NCBI RefSeq assembly: GCF_040717535.1
Contig: NZ_JBFEFI010000004.1
Location: forward strand, 62,001 to 126,000
Length of the DNA: 64,000 nt
Reading direction: 5' to 3'
Source of the DNA: Thalassoglobus sp. JC818
GTDB lineage: Bacteria; Planctomycetota; Planctomycetia; Planctomycetales; Planctomycetaceae
Shown: positions 55,901 through 64,000 of the stretch, piece by piece
How positions within the stretch are numbered: the stretch's first letter is position 1
How the letters are laid out: every line of letters begins with the position of its first letter
Notes under the pieces: generated by a model
The model's input: only the letters and a program-made list of their open reading frames with translations
The model's database searches: none
What the model was told of the DNA's origin: nothing
Program-made: the position numbers and the translations under genes

Positions 55901-56895
55901 AACACTTCCATGAATTCGCGATGGGTCTCCAACGCGATGAACAGGGCAACTTCTACTACGCGAAGTCCGCTCGACATGCACTCAAAGCAGTCGTCCCCCA
56001 TCACGGCACGCTGCTGAAAGTTTCCCCCGACGGAGAAACGACCGAGATCATCGCCAACGGATTTCGGGCAGCGAATGGTGTCTGTTTGAACCCTGATGGT
56101 TCGTTCATCGTCACCGACCAGGAGGGGCACTGGAATCCCAAGAACCGAATCAACTGGGTCACTGCCGGCGGGTTTTATGGAAACATGTTCGGATACCATG
56201 ATGTGACGGACGAGTCCGATGACGCCATGATTCCTCCGCTGTGCTGGATCACAAACTCGTTCGACCGATCTCCGGCGGAACTGCTCTGGGTCGATACACC
56301 TGCATGGGGAAATTTGAACGGGATGCTGCTGAATCTCTCCTACGGCTACGGAAAGATCTATGTCGTTCCACACGAGCAAGTCGGCGATCAGCGACAGGGC
56401 GGAATGTGCGAACTCCCGATTCCGCAGTTTCCCACAGGCATCTGTCGCGGTCGATTCCATCCCGATGGATCGCTGTATCTCACGGGGCTGTTCGCCTGGG
56501 CCAGCCAACAGCAGAGTGAAGAAGGAGGATTCTATCGCGTGCGGAAAGTGGCTGGGCCGTCCACGCTACCAGTCGAACTCAATGCCAAACAAGGTCGGAT
56601 GATCATCACGTGGTCAGACCCGATTCATCCGGACACATGTCGAGATCTCGAACGCTTCGAGGTCACAACCTGGGACCTTAAACGGACGGCCCGCTACGGA
56701 TCGGATCACTACAACGTCAAAAACCTCCCCGTCGAATCAGTTCGATTGTCGGATGATCAACTTCGACTTGAACTCAGCATCCCGGACCTTGCACCAACAT
56801 GGGGCATGGAAATTCGCTGTCGACTTCTCCTCGAAGATGGTTCCGAAGTTGAAAGAGTCATTCACAACACGATTCACGTGTTGGCAGAAGACTAA
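52945..56895 (+). CDS. Exported multidomain protein: c-type haem domains, LamG-like domain, beta-propeller
   Basis: About 1316 residues with a signal peptide (VRFLLSALLTLSLCVSAQA). A first haem motif CVKCH (about 65-69) lies in a TIGR02603-like region ('SVLKPSERIREGFETH', 'VDEIEEQLRQTVSIMP'). A second cytochrome c motif CINCH lies near 244-248. A LamG-like sandwich covers about 585-720 ('WHTVAMTWRHESGEVSLFVDG', split), and a six-bladed propeller resembling sugar dehydrogenases covers about 910-1200 ('PHHGTLLKVSPDGETTEIIANG', split). Such mosaics are typical of planctomycetes and are thought to oxidise sugars with electron transfer through haem; no activity is proven here. The start at 52945 follows GGAGA. 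It converges with the next gene. Confidence 0.85.
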   Translation: MYVPANAVRFLLSALLTLSLCVSAQAAPLSESLLQANAEELATEAKELGNPQRGAILFHQVHIGCVKCHSVDGSRNGLGPELTELAKSSGTSDAEIVASVLKPSERIREGFETHTVQTTSGKVITGLLVEQTSDAITLRDPGQAGLKITIPVDEIEEQLRQTVSIMPTGVVDQLGSRQQFRDLIRYLLEIRDGGLARARELQPAPGLITLAVPEYENHIDHAQLIASLDDAAFERGEQIYLRLCINCHGNLDHPGSLPTALRFAEGKFKNGSDPYSMYRTLTYGAGLMVPQTWMVPQQKYDVIHYLREVYLKEENPTQYTNIDDSYLNALPTGDTLGPEPVEYSPWSNMDYGTSMVNTFEIGNDGENFAQKGVAIRLDSGPGGVAKGNRWAIFDHDTMRIAAVWDRDPTSKDSGFINWQGIHFDGRHGTHPRIAGTLQIENPTGPGWANPLTAEFADDQRVTGRDGRKYGPLPKGWADFNGLHVVGDQTVIDYSIDQTRILEVLQTTGTTSHENQTSDIFSRQLHIAPNSRPLTNLIATLEAESVQSVALSETAVALIPDRQAQTPQSASQFDGRSLYQLNDPEKFDTYENDFSIVAKIRTRTDGTVFSRAPESGPWVPNGTSLFIRNGRLTYDIGWVGAVTSRKRIDDGKWHTVAMTWRHESGEVSLFVDGQLTGSGVLKPKKTANQLAAKIGFTSENFPSNSHFEGEIQQFDFYSEALKTPKLVAPNSEVKNNLVASFPFGNATLDSDGQLVGIEQVTRITNNSASSSGQPKAILAGILGDVEGCQLHSDANRLLLTLSPRDQSRDLLIWTMTLDANETTEEMRSISEQLVDLIAVESIPKLLSQPRPQRWSEVVETVATTSPPSEGFQIDTIAVPTANPWFCRIRLSGHDFFSDGDTAAVSSWDGDVWRVSGLSTIGNGDSNTQSKLHWQRIASGLFQPLGVKIVDDIVYVTCRDQIVILRDENGDGETDFYECFNQDHQVTEHFHEFAMGLQRDEQGNFYYAKSARHALKAVVPHHGTLLKVSPDGETTEIIANGFRAANGVCLNPDGSFIVTDQEGHWNPKNRINWVTAGGFYGNMFGYHDVTDESDDAMIPPLCWITNSFDRSPAELLWVDTPAWGNLNGMLLNLSYGYGKIYVVPHEQVGDQRQGGMCELPIPQFPTGICRGRFHPDGSLYLTGLFAWASQQQSEEGGFYRVRKVAGPSTLPVELNAKQGRMIITWSDPIHPDTCRDLERFEVTTWDLKRTARYGSDHYNVKNLPVESVRLSDDQLRLELSIPDLAPTWGMEIRCRLLLEDGSEVERVIHNTIHVLAED

Positions 56896-56949
56896 AAGAA
56901 CTCCTGACGTGTAACAAAGAGATTTCACGCTTAGCGAGAAACCAGGAAT

Positions 56950-59424
56950 TCAATCATTCGAATCTGGTTGAGTGTTCTTGTCGCGAGTGGAGTTGTGAAA
57001 CTCGATGAGTTCCAAAGCACGGGAAGACAGTTTTTCGGCATTCGGCTGATCAACGAAGGTCAGTGAGAACGATTGAGGGACAGAATCGATCAGCCGATCG
57101 ATTCCCTGTCTGCCGAACCCGAAGACCGTCATTTTGTTCTGCATCTGATAGAAGCGGTCTGCATGGTCGTCGTCTTCGTGATGGACAATCAGCAGTGCTC
57201 GATCGAGCTGATGATCACCGAACGCCATCCATTCCGGTGAGGGGAGGTCCCCCTCATGATTCACAGACATGACTTGCGGTGATGATTGATCACTCGACAT
57301 CCACCAGTCATTTTCATCGAACTCCCCTCCGGGTGTTCCCTCATACAGCACCCAATAATGGCGATCGGCCGGCATTTTGGTCATCGTCCAGGTGAAGTGC
57401 TTCGGAAAGAATTCGTACAACGCAGCCCACTCTCCGTTTCCGGAGACTGCTTCGACAACAACTTTCCGTTCGGACTGTTCAACAACACCTGTCGAAGATG
57501 GGTCGGTCGCCTGATTTAGAGCGTGAAAGAAGTTTCCTCCCTCTTTGTAAACCGCATTCGGAAATCCGCGATATTCACCGGCAGCACCACTTTTTGCAGC
57601 TGGATGAAAACCAAGCCAGTCGTTTCCGTCTCGATCGAGCAGACTGCTCAAGCCTGCTCCGGTTTTCTCGAGAAAGTAGGTCGCTCGCGGTGTCGTCACC
57701 TGAAATGCGGGGAGATCTGCCGCTGACGAGTCTTTGGCATCGCTGTCGAGTTGAACGCCTGATGTTTTCGAAGCCTGTGAATCATCTACTGATTTCGGTC
57801 GAAATCTCACGAGCGAACCCGTTCCGCCCGCGAACTTGTTGTCGATCACCCAGGCATTTCGAAGCAGGACGTACAAAGACCCATCGTCTCCGAAACGCAA
57901 ATCAACCGGGCGTCGCAGCCCAGCGGCGAAGTCGGAAACCTGGTCCGGCTGATCCGGATTGAGCCGCTTGATCCAACCATGCACAAAGTCAGCGAAGAAG
58001 TAGTCTCCCTCCCATTTGGATGAGAACTCTTTCGGAGCAAAATCTCCGCCGGAAATCGATGCTTGCGGATACCAGTGAACTGGACCTGCATATTGAGAGT
58101 CACTCGGTTGAGGGCCGTGATCGACTGTTGGCCATCCATAGTTGACTCCCTTGACTCCCCTATTCACCTCTTCAAATTTACCGCCAACGTCATTGATCAG
58201 CATCAGACCATCAGATTTCCGGAATGCGAACGTGAAGGGATTTCGAGCCCCAGACGCCCAGATCGCCTGATATTTTCCTGAAGTCTGATCTAGAAGTGGA
58301 TTGTCAGCGGGAATGCTTCCGTCCTTATTAATTCGCAGAATCTTCCCGAGAAACGTATCGAGATGCTGCGCGGGCTCGCCGGCAGTTTGTTCGCCAATTC
58401 CGATAAACAAATCCCCGTCAGGCCCGAAGTGCAAAGCCCCTCCCTGATGACCGTTCGGAACCTTCCCTCCCATTTCGTTTTGATTGTCACCCACCAGAAG
58501 CACCTTCTCGCTGGAGGCAATCGCAACGTTTCCGTCGGCTTCGAATCGACTCACGCGGTGATGAGGATAGGGATCGGCAGCCACCCAACAGACATAGACA
58601 TAGGGAACTTTCGGAAACTCCGGATCAACAGTCACCCCGATCACTCCCCGCTCCCAGGATGAATCGACAGGCAAAGTCACAAATGGTTCCGGCAGCAACT
58701 TTCCATTTTCGACGACGCGCACTTTCCCGGTTTGCTCGCAAATCAAGATGCGGCCATCCGGTAACACTTCGAGGGCGGTTGCCCCATCCAGCCCGGTCAG
58801 AATCGTTTCCACTTCATAGCCATCTGCAACGCGAATTGGCCCGTGAATCGATTCCCCCGGCTTTCCGCGCCCTTCCGGTCGAAGAGTCTCCAGATATGCA
58901 ATGAGATCGGCGAACTGCTCGCTGGAAAGATGTTGAGCAAGACCTTCGGGCATCAATGAAACATCGCTCACTTGCTGCTGATCAATCTCTTCCCGAAGGA
59001 TGTCACGACTCTTGCCTTCGACCGTCAACAGTGTGACTTCAGTCTCCGACTTCGGTTTGACGATGCCGTTGAGAATTCGTCCATCACTCATCACCAGCGA
59101 ACTGGTTCGATATCCCTCGACGATTTGCCGAGACGGTTCGAGGAGCGATTCAATGAGATGAGGCCGGTCGAACTTGCCGCCGATCATCGTCAGATCTGGT
59201 CCAATGGCTCCTCCCTCAGAACCGACCTTGTGGCAGATCAGGCACTTCGTGACTTCCTCGCTTCGAAAGAGTTCCTTTCCCTTCTCTGGATCTCCAGCTT
59301 GTGTCAGTGCGAACTTTGCGAGTTGTTCAGTCTTTAAAGTCGTTTCTTCAGCGGACAAGAAATTCGCTGACATTACCGAGAGCGCGAAACAACAGAGACT
59401 CACAGAAGCCGCACATCGAAACAT
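56950..59424 (-). CDS. Haem-linked glucose/sorbosone dehydrogenase-like protein
   Basis: 824 residues. Signal peptide 1-25; haem motif CLICH (61-65) and a TIGR02603-like region (about 45-190: 'LIESLLEPSRQIVEGYRT', 'QVSDVSLMPEGLAQHLS'). A PQQ-dependent glucose/sorbosone dehydrogenase-like propeller covers about 205-560 ('ALEVLPDGRILICEQTGKVRVV', split, with 'GHQGGALHFGPDGDLFIGIG', 'RNPFTFAF' and 'GVNYGWP'). A C-terminal domain of about 230 residues that I cannot name (beta-rich, with 'DNDWWMSSD'-like motif) ends it. It probably oxidises sugars in the periplasm. It is the last gene of a minus-strand run (secreted protein, esterase, DUF1080, this gene). Confidence 0.87.
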   Translation of the reverse strand: MFRCAASVSLCCFALSVMSANFLSAEETTLKTEQLAKFALTQAGDPEKGKELFRSEEVTKCLICHKVGSEGGAIGPDLTMIGGKFDRPHLIESLLEPSRQIVEGYRTSSLVMSDGRILNGIVKPKSETEVTLLTVEGKSRDILREEIDQQQVSDVSLMPEGLAQHLSSEQFADLIAYLETLRPEGRGKPGESIHGPIRVADGYEVETILTGLDGATALEVLPDGRILICEQTGKVRVVENGKLLPEPFVTLPVDSSWERGVIGVTVDPEFPKVPYVYVCWVAADPYPHHRVSRFEADGNVAIASSEKVLLVGDNQNEMGGKVPNGHQGGALHFGPDGDLFIGIGEQTAGEPAQHLDTFLGKILRINKDGSIPADNPLLDQTSGKYQAIWASGARNPFTFAFRKSDGLMLINDVGGKFEEVNRGVKGVNYGWPTVDHGPQPSDSQYAGPVHWYPQASISGGDFAPKEFSSKWEGDYFFADFVHGWIKRLNPDQPDQVSDFAAGLRRPVDLRFGDDGSLYVLLRNAWVIDNKFAGGTGSLVRFRPKSVDDSQASKTSGVQLDSDAKDSSAADLPAFQVTTPRATYFLEKTGAGLSSLLDRDGNDWLGFHPAAKSGAAGEYRGFPNAVYKEGGNFFHALNQATDPSSTGVVEQSERKVVVEAVSGNGEWAALYEFFPKHFTWTMTKMPADRHYWVLYEGTPGGEFDENDWWMSSDQSSPQVMSVNHEGDLPSPEWMAFGDHQLDRALLIVHHEDDDHADRFYQMQNKMTVFGFGRQGIDRLIDSVPQSFSLTFVDQPNAEKLSSRALELIEFHNSTRDKNTQPDSND

Positions 59425-59507
59425 TGGATCTCCTCATCGGACTCGAACTTTGATTCGGATTCTGTTTGAGAGATTTCGTTAGAGAAGTGAATCTCGAATC
59501 GACGGAC

Positions 59508-60275
59508 TCAGTCGTTCGCCAGTTCACGAACTTTCAAGTTGCGAATCTTGATTTGCATCGGTGGGCCCGAATGAAGCTGAAAGGCGATCAGACCGGATGA
59601 CTTCCGATGCTCGGTGTCTTCATCGATCCCGATCGACATGACCCGATCGTTGATGATGTGAACAAACTGAAAGTCATTCGCAATCACGCGGCAACGATTC
59701 CAGCCGTGGCGATGAATTGCTTCTTCGAGGTCGGCCGGATCTCCAACGGTTCCGATCTTCTCGATCAGTGGCTTCTTGCCATTCTCGGGGTTCGTCCGAA
59801 CGACGACTGCATCGCCGCGCTGGCCCATAAACATTCGCCCCTTTTCGTCGAAGAACATCCCGGAAAACTTATCCACTTTTCCGGAGTCAGTGGAATGCCA
59901 CTGATCTTCAAAATCGCACTGGTAGCCGCCAATACTCCACTCGCCAATTTCCTGGCTGCGGTATTGGACACCCGAGTTGTACCCTTTCACCTGATACTCA
60001 AAGCTCAAGTCAAAGTTGCCAAACTCTCCGCCGCGATAAATCAGAAATGTGTTCTGCTCAGCTTTGTTGTCTGCTGTCGTCTCTCCAACGATGGCGCCTT
60101 CTTCGACTCGCCAGAATCGAGGATCGCCATCCCAACCGTCGAGTGTTTTTCCGTCGAAGAGAACCTTTTCAGCGCTCGCTTCCTGACCGGTAACATCAGC
60201 AACCGAAATTCCAAAGAGGACAGGAACGAGAAGCGACAGTCGTCGAAGACGCAGTTGAACCGCACAAGCACTCAT
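59508..60275 (-). CDS. DUF1080 (3-keto-disaccharide hydrolase-type) secreted protein
   Basis: 255 residues from the ATG at 60275; a second ATG at 60290 is in frame. The signal peptide is followed by a single jelly-roll DUF1080 domain (about 40-250): 'KTLDGWDGDPRFWRVEEGAIVGE' (split), 'GNFDLSFEYQVKGYNSGVQYRS', 'GGYQCDFED' and 'SGLIAFQLHSGPPMQIKIRNLKV'. Members bind or cleave 3-keto-glycosides. GGGGG lies 6-9 bases before the chosen start. It is 83 bases upstream of the sugar dehydrogenase-like gene, which supports a shared carbohydrate pathway (oxidise, then cleave). Confidence 0.9.
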   Translation of the reverse strand: MSACAVQLRLRRLSLLVPVLFGISVADVTGQEASAEKVLFDGKTLDGWDGDPRFWRVEEGAIVGETTADNKAEQNTFLIYRGGEFGNFDLSFEYQVKGYNSGVQYRSQEIGEWSIGGYQCDFEDQWHSTDSGKVDKFSGMFFDEKGRMFMGQRGDAVVVRTNPENGKKPLIEKIGTVGDPADLEEAIHRHGWNRCRVIANDFQFVHIINDRVMSIGIDEDTEHRKSSGLIAFQLHSGPPMQIKIRNLKVRELAND

Positions 60276-60319
60276 CTCATCAACCCCCATCTCTCATGAA
60301 TAGAACGTATGAAATTGAA

Positions 60320-61246
60320 TTAACGCTGAGCCACCTTCTGAATGAAATCCGCCATGTCAGCGATGGCTTCCCGACTGGAATCAAAAACTGCTGCGAAGTG
60401 AACGAACCCGTGAAGCATGCCCGGATAAGCCTTGACCTGGACGTTACTCCCCTCCGAAATCATGCTCGAAGCGAATGCCTGTCCCTCGCTGTGAAGAACA
60501 TCATACTCAGCCAGAACGACAAATGTTTCCGGCAGCCCCTTCAACGAATGCCGTCCTCTCAAAGCTGCATACGGGAACTTCTCGAGGACAATTTCCGGTC
60601 CCAGATAGTGATTCCAGAACCATTGCATATTCGCAGCGGTCAGTCCGAAGCCGGTCCCGAATTGTCGATATGAATCGGATTCGAAGTTCGGTTCAATCGC
60701 GGGATAAATCAGAACTTGGGCTGCTGGTTGAATATCTCCCTCTGCCTTTGCTCTGAGCGCAACCGCCGCAGCTAGATTTCCGCCAGCGCTGTCACCTGCG
60801 ATGACAATTTTGGAAGGATCAATTCCGAACCGTCCCGGTTCCGAGCGGAGAATTTTGAAGACCTCGTGACAATCGTCGATGGCAGCTGGGTAGCGGTGTT
60901 CTGGCGGACGTCGATAGTCGACGGACACGACTTGCACTCCCGATGCAGCACAAAGATTGCGACAAAGGCTGTCGTGCGATTCCAGGTCTCCCAAAACCCA
61001 TCCACCACCATGAAAGTAGAGGACGACCGACTCTGGCAATTCTGTCGACGGAGAATAACACCGCACCCGAATTCCCGAACCGACGGTCTCGTCACGGACC
61101 ACGGGGAGATCTGCCCCTTCGCCGAAGACTTCTTGTAGACCGTCAAAGACTGTCCGGGCTTCTTCCGGAGTCATCTCTTCCCATCCGGGACGATTCTGCG
61201 CAGCGACGGCTGCCAGAAACGCTTCGGCTTGCGGATGAAGTGGCAT
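60320..61246 (-). CDS. Alpha/beta hydrolase, hormone-sensitive-lipase-type esterase
   Basis: 308 residues from the ATG at 61246 (GAAAGGA upstream). The family IV motifs are present: oxyanion 'FHGGGWV' near 83-89, nucleophile 'GDSAGG' (Ser near 157), 'LAEYDVL' (Asp near 250) and the catalytic His in 'MLHGFVHF' near 280. 'YRRPPEHRYPA' replaces the usual YRLAPE(H/N). No signal peptide, so intracellular. It probably hydrolyses short esters or deacylates sugars. It starts 17 bases after the upstream secreted gene, so co-transcribed. Confidence 0.9.
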   Translation of the reverse strand: MPLHPQAEAFLAAVAAQNRPGWEEMTPEEARTVFDGLQEVFGEGADLPVVRDETVGSGIRVRCYSPSTELPESVVLYFHGGGWVLGDLESHDSLCRNLCAASGVQVVSVDYRRPPEHRYPAAIDDCHEVFKILRSEPGRFGIDPSKIVIAGDSAGGNLAAAVALRAKAEGDIQPAAQVLIYPAIEPNFESDSYRQFGTGFGLTAANMQWFWNHYLGPEIVLEKFPYAALRGRHSLKGLPETFVVLAEYDVLHSEGQAFASSMISEGSNVQVKAYPGMLHGFVHFAAVFDSSREAIADMADFIQKVAQR

Positions 61247-61263
61247 CGTGTTCCTTTCAAAGT

Positions 61264-62547
61264 TCAGTCTGCGTGAACGGGTTGCCGAATCAGAATTGCC
61301 GGACCGGGCCACAGAACTTCCAACATGTGGTGTTCGGTCATCGATCGAATCGTGAAAACGTTGTCGCCGGTTCGAATCCAGTCCACTGAAATCGGAAGCT
61401 GATCGTAGTCATAATGGTGATTCTTTCCGTGAATTGGAAAGGAATGCCCATTCAAAGACAATGGTTCGTGATGTCCATCCCAACCGTGCCACGTTCGAAG
61501 GGCGAGTCGAGCTTCGGCTTTCGGGACCAACTTCAGAGCCACGGGAATTCGACACGACTCCTCCTGTCCCACACGAACTCCAAATCGAGTGGGAACGTCA
61601 ATAGCCGGAAAGAGACGCACGGTGTGCGAGGTTCTTTCGAGCGTGAGTTCGTCCACAATTTCGGAAACGGTCCAGACTCCTCGTGAATCCTGCGCCCGAG
61701 CCAGCAAACGAACCGTTCGAGGATTCTGATTCGGCACCCACTTTGTGTCCCAAGTCTGTTCATAAGGTTCTCGCGTAAGGGTTCCGACGTGCTCGCTCAA
61801 GTGAGCTCGCTCTCCGCGAGTTGGCTGGAAGTAAGCTTCGTGCCAATCGAGGAATCTGCCGTCGCCGTTTTCATCGAAGTCGTTGTAACAGGCAACGACA
61901 TCAACGCGTGAAACTCCATTCTCGCTCTCAGCAGAGAGACGGATGACCGGATTCTCTCCGAAGGTGCCTCCCGAAACGGGTGACTCAATTTTCACTTCGG
62001 GATGCGAGACACTTTCAGGGTCCAGGTACACCCGCAGACGCATTGAATACAATCCCCACTGCCCCCAGTTGGCATTCTCGATCACCCCGCATGTCCCTTC
62101 CAGCGTGTTCGTCCCTTCCTTCAGTTGATCGATCGGGACTTCAATTACGGGGTTGTCTTGCGAATAGAACTTTTCCGGAGGGAGACCGTCAGGAGTGGTC
62201 GAAATTTCCGGAATGGTCAGCCAGTCTCCTCCATTAAAGCGGACTCGCTTGTCTGTCGTTTTCAGGTGCCCTCCCCAGCGATCAAAAACAGCCGTCGCTC
62301 TCAGCACATGCGAAAGGTCATCGACTTCGAACTTCAGAATCGAGTTCGGAAGCTTCTTCCTCGCCCCTTCTGCCGTCGCTTGTGGATCGGTCACGCGCCA
62401 GTCAGCGTCTCCTTTGTTATCGAGAAAATACTCTCGATACACAGATCCAGGAGGAGGCACAGACGAATCGACGTCGTCTGCAAAACTGTGACTCGAAACG
62501 AGAAACAAGGCGGCGGCAAAGAAAACAAGCGAGCAGCGACAAGTCAT
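61264..62547 (-). CDS. Secreted protein with beta-sandwich-like segments, function unknown
   Basis: 427 residues after choosing the ATG at 62547, which begins a signal peptide (MTCRCSLVFFAAALFLVSSHSFA) with GAGGAG upstream; the longer form from 62649 is not supported. The chain is beta-rich with stretches such as 'VEVPIDQLKEGTNTLEGTCG', 'VKIESPVSGGTFGENPVIRLSAES' (Ig-like/fibronectin-like boundary), 'FDENGDGRFLDWHEAYFQPTRGE' (a calcium-loop-like D-x-N-x-D-G) and 'WIRTGDNVFTIRSM'. This suggests tandem beta-sandwich domains and sugar or surface binding. No catalytic motif is evident. First gene of the minus-strand carbohydrate operon, divergent from the protease-like gene. Confidence 0.7.
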   Translation of the reverse strand: MTCRCSLVFFAAALFLVSSHSFADDVDSSVPPPGSVYREYFLDNKGDADWRVTDPQATAEGARKKLPNSILKFEVDDLSHVLRATAVFDRWGGHLKTTDKRVRFNGGDWLTIPEISTTPDGLPPEKFYSQDNPVIEVPIDQLKEGTNTLEGTCGVIENANWGQWGLYSMRLRVYLDPESVSHPEVKIESPVSGGTFGENPVIRLSAESENGVSRVDVVACYNDFDENGDGRFLDWHEAYFQPTRGERAHLSEHVGTLTREPYEQTWDTKWVPNQNPRTVRLLARAQDSRGVWTVSEIVDELTLERTSHTVRLFPAIDVPTRFGVRVGQEESCRIPVALKLVPKAEARLALRTWHGWDGHHEPLSLNGHSFPIHGKNHHYDYDQLPISVDWIRTGDNVFTIRSMTEHHMLEVLWPGPAILIRQPVHAD

Positions 62548-62818
62548 TCGATGGCTCCTCGAAGAGATGGCATGAAGGCTGCAACGAGAATTTTTGATCC
62601 GGGATCTGACCGCGAATCCGATCGCAACAACGGGAGTCGATCCTTTCACGTCATTTTGATGAAGTGGCGTTGACGCTGTCGAGCCCTACAGACCATCATT
62701 CAGAAGCGCGGCACATGGATTCCCTGACTCAGCCCATCCTCGTTTGAACCGTCCTCAGATCTGCAATCCAGATGAAACGAATTCAACGAAGTCGCTGAGT
62801 CCTATCATGGATTGAGTA

Positions 62819-64000
62819 ATGTACTCAGCTTCAATTCGTCTGTTCTTCCTGTTTAGCGTTTGTCTTCATCTTGGGTCAGCAAAAGCTTCGGCGAAAGACT
62901 ATTTTCTCACGCTCGGAGGAGGTTATTCGCGCGACGGAAATCAGGCGTCGCTGGAAAAGAACGTTCTGTATTTTCAGAAGCTTCTTGCCGAAACCAAATT
63001 CCCGACCTCTGTGCAAAGCATCCTGTTCGCTAACGGAAACACCGATGAAGCGACCGTTCAAACCATCGCCCCCGAACTGCTTCCGCGACCGAACCAACTC
63101 ATGGCCGAGTTCTTCGGAAGCGATGAAAACCTCGGGCTGTCGTATCATCCACACACCATCGAACGAGTAGATGGCTCACTCACCGTCGAATCACTTGAGA
63201 AATGGTTCGAGTCCATGACGTCTGTCATCGGCGCAGATGATCGATTGATCATTTACGTCACCGCGCATGGAACGGAAAGCGAAGATGATCGCACTCCGTA
63301 TAACACAACGATCGCTCTTTGGAATGATGAGGAAATCACAGTCGAGCAATTCTGTCGACTGCTCGACAAACTCCCCACAGCGACGGAAGTTGTCACCATC
63401 ATGGTGCAGTGCTATTCCGGCGGGTTTTCACATCTCATCTTCGACAAAGGCCACCCACATAGCGGGCTTTCGAGTCAACGTCGTTGCGGATTCTTCGCGA
63501 CTGTTCACGATCGTCAGGCTGCCGGCTGTACTGCAGAAATCGACGAATCGACTTACGTTGAATACAGCACTTACTTTCTCAACGCACTGGCCGGGCATGA
63601 TCGAAGTGGCAATCCCATCGATCCACCCGACTACAATAAAGACGGTAAAACGACTTTCGAAGAGGCCCATGCGTACACGATTTTGACTGCCGACACGATC
63701 GATCTGCCTGTCAAGACTTCGGGCGAATACCTCAGCGTTTACAGCCGATTTCGCAACAACGGACGCCCCGATCTTCTGAGTGATGAGGAACCGTACGACA
63801 CGCTTCTGAAGTACGCGACCCCCAGCGAACGGGCTGTCCTCGAAGGCCTTTCCGAGCAATTAAAACTCACCGGTCAGGACCGGATTGTCCAGGCCTGGCG
63901 AGCCACCGACTCACAACCAAACGAACGTCGTGGCCGGAGACCTCGTTCGCGAGGACCGGAGCAACAGCTTCGTCAACTTCAGCACCGAATTGCTCGAGAT
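62819..64000 (+). CDS. Secreted clan CD cysteine peptidase-like (caspase/legumain-type), 3' end cut
   Basis: The visible 394 residues begin with a signal peptide (SIRLFFLFSVCLHLGSA). The fold pattern of clan CD is clear: strand plus catalytic His in 'LIIYVTAHGTE' (H150), then strand plus catalytic Cys in 'VVTIMVQCYSGGFS' (C198). This is the HG ... QC(Y/A)(S/R)G order of legumain/caspase-like peptidases. Between residues 271 and 282 'DYNKDGKTTFEE' fits an EF-hand or dockerin calcium loop. A charged Arg/Gln-rich stretch follows near 370. The frame stays open to the window edge, so length and C-terminal domains are unknown. The ATG at 62819 gives the signal peptide. Substrate and target are unknown. 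Confidence 0.82.
   Translation, partial: MYSASIRLFFLFSVCLHLGSAKASAKDYFLTLGGGYSRDGNQASLEKNVLYFQKLLAETKFPTSVQSILFANGNTDEATVQTIAPELLPRPNQLMAEFFGSDENLGLSYHPHTIERVDGSLTVESLEKWFESMTSVIGADDRLIIYVTAHGTESEDDRTPYNTTIALWNDEEITVEQFCRLLDKLPTATEVVTIMVQCYSGGFSHLIFDKGHPHSGLSSQRRCGFFATVHDRQAAGCTAEIDESTYVEYSTYFLNALAGHDRSGNPIDPPDYNKDGKTTFEEAHAYTILTADTIDLPVKTSGEYLSVYSRFRNNGRPDLLSDEEPYDTLLKYATPSERAVLEGLSEQLKLTGQDRIVQAWRATDSQPNERRGRRPRSRGPEQQLRQLQHRIARD

Noticed and set aside
61365-61390. GGTTCGAATCCAGTCC, resembling a tRNA T-arm
   Set aside because: It lies inside the secreted beta-rich protein gene and encodes 'WIRTGDN'. No acceptor stem or anticodon arm pairs around it.
1-64000. Insertion sequences, integrases, phage or defence islands
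   Set aside because: No transposase, recombinase, toxin-antitoxin, restriction or CRISPR-Cas gene was recognised anywhere; gene content looks chromosomal throughout.

Overview
The window reads as chromosomal DNA from a member of the Planctomycetota, most likely a marine or aquatic relative of the Planctomycetales. The evidence is a cysteine-rich YTV-motif protein, two proteins with the planctomycete/verrucomicrobial haem-binding domain (TIGR02603-like), a DUF1080 hydrolase, a sulfatase, a family-10 pectate lyase, and an ECF sigma factor beside a WD40 Ser/Thr kinase. Genus and species cannot be named from this stretch. No rRNA, tRNA, CRISPR array, integrase or transposase was seen, so it looks like core and niche-adaptation chromosome rather than a mobile island.

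Layout. 1-9 kb: end of a secretin N-domain repeat protein, a small membrane protein, a DUF4175-like membrane/coiled-coil protein with a QQQPG tandem repeat, the YTV protein and an RNase Z-like metallo-hydrolase. 9-18 kb: housekeeping metabolism (glyA, trpB-trpA, a cobA-hemD fusion, a seven-iron ferredoxin) mixed with a pectate lyase and a sugar epimerase. 18-29 kb: rhodanese, SpoVR, malate dehydrogenase, a sulfatase, a secreted Pro/Gln-rich protein, a run of 5-formyl-THF cyclo-ligase, SUI1 and biotin ligase, a Tat-exported epimerase-like protein and a leucine-rich repeat protein. 29-35 kb: a kinase with HEAT-like repeats, a radical SAM protein, a metallophosphoesterase, fmt and a DUF58 protein. 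35-41 kb: an operon of a Gld-type ABC transporter (ATPase, fused permease/GldG, DUF4340). 41-45 kb: ispD, dnaA and a LON-domain protein. 45-52.5 kb: a WD40 membrane protein divergent from an ECF sigma factor and a WD40 kinase. 52.9-62.5 kb: carbohydrate-oriented exported proteins (a c-type haem/LamG/propeller protein convergent with an operon of a secreted beta-sandwich-like protein, esterase, DUF1080 and haem-linked sugar dehydrogenase-like protein). 62.8 kb to the end: a secreted caspase/legumain-like (clan CD) protein cut by the window edge.

Most notable are: (i) a dispersed repeat of about 80-90 bp found four times, three times starting on the stop codon of an unrelated gene; (ii) the secreted clan CD protease-like protein with a calcium-loop-like motif; (iii) the sigma/kinase/WD40 signalling cluster; (iv) the Gld-type transporter operon facing DUF58. 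Functions are from recognised motifs read by eye; no database search was possible.
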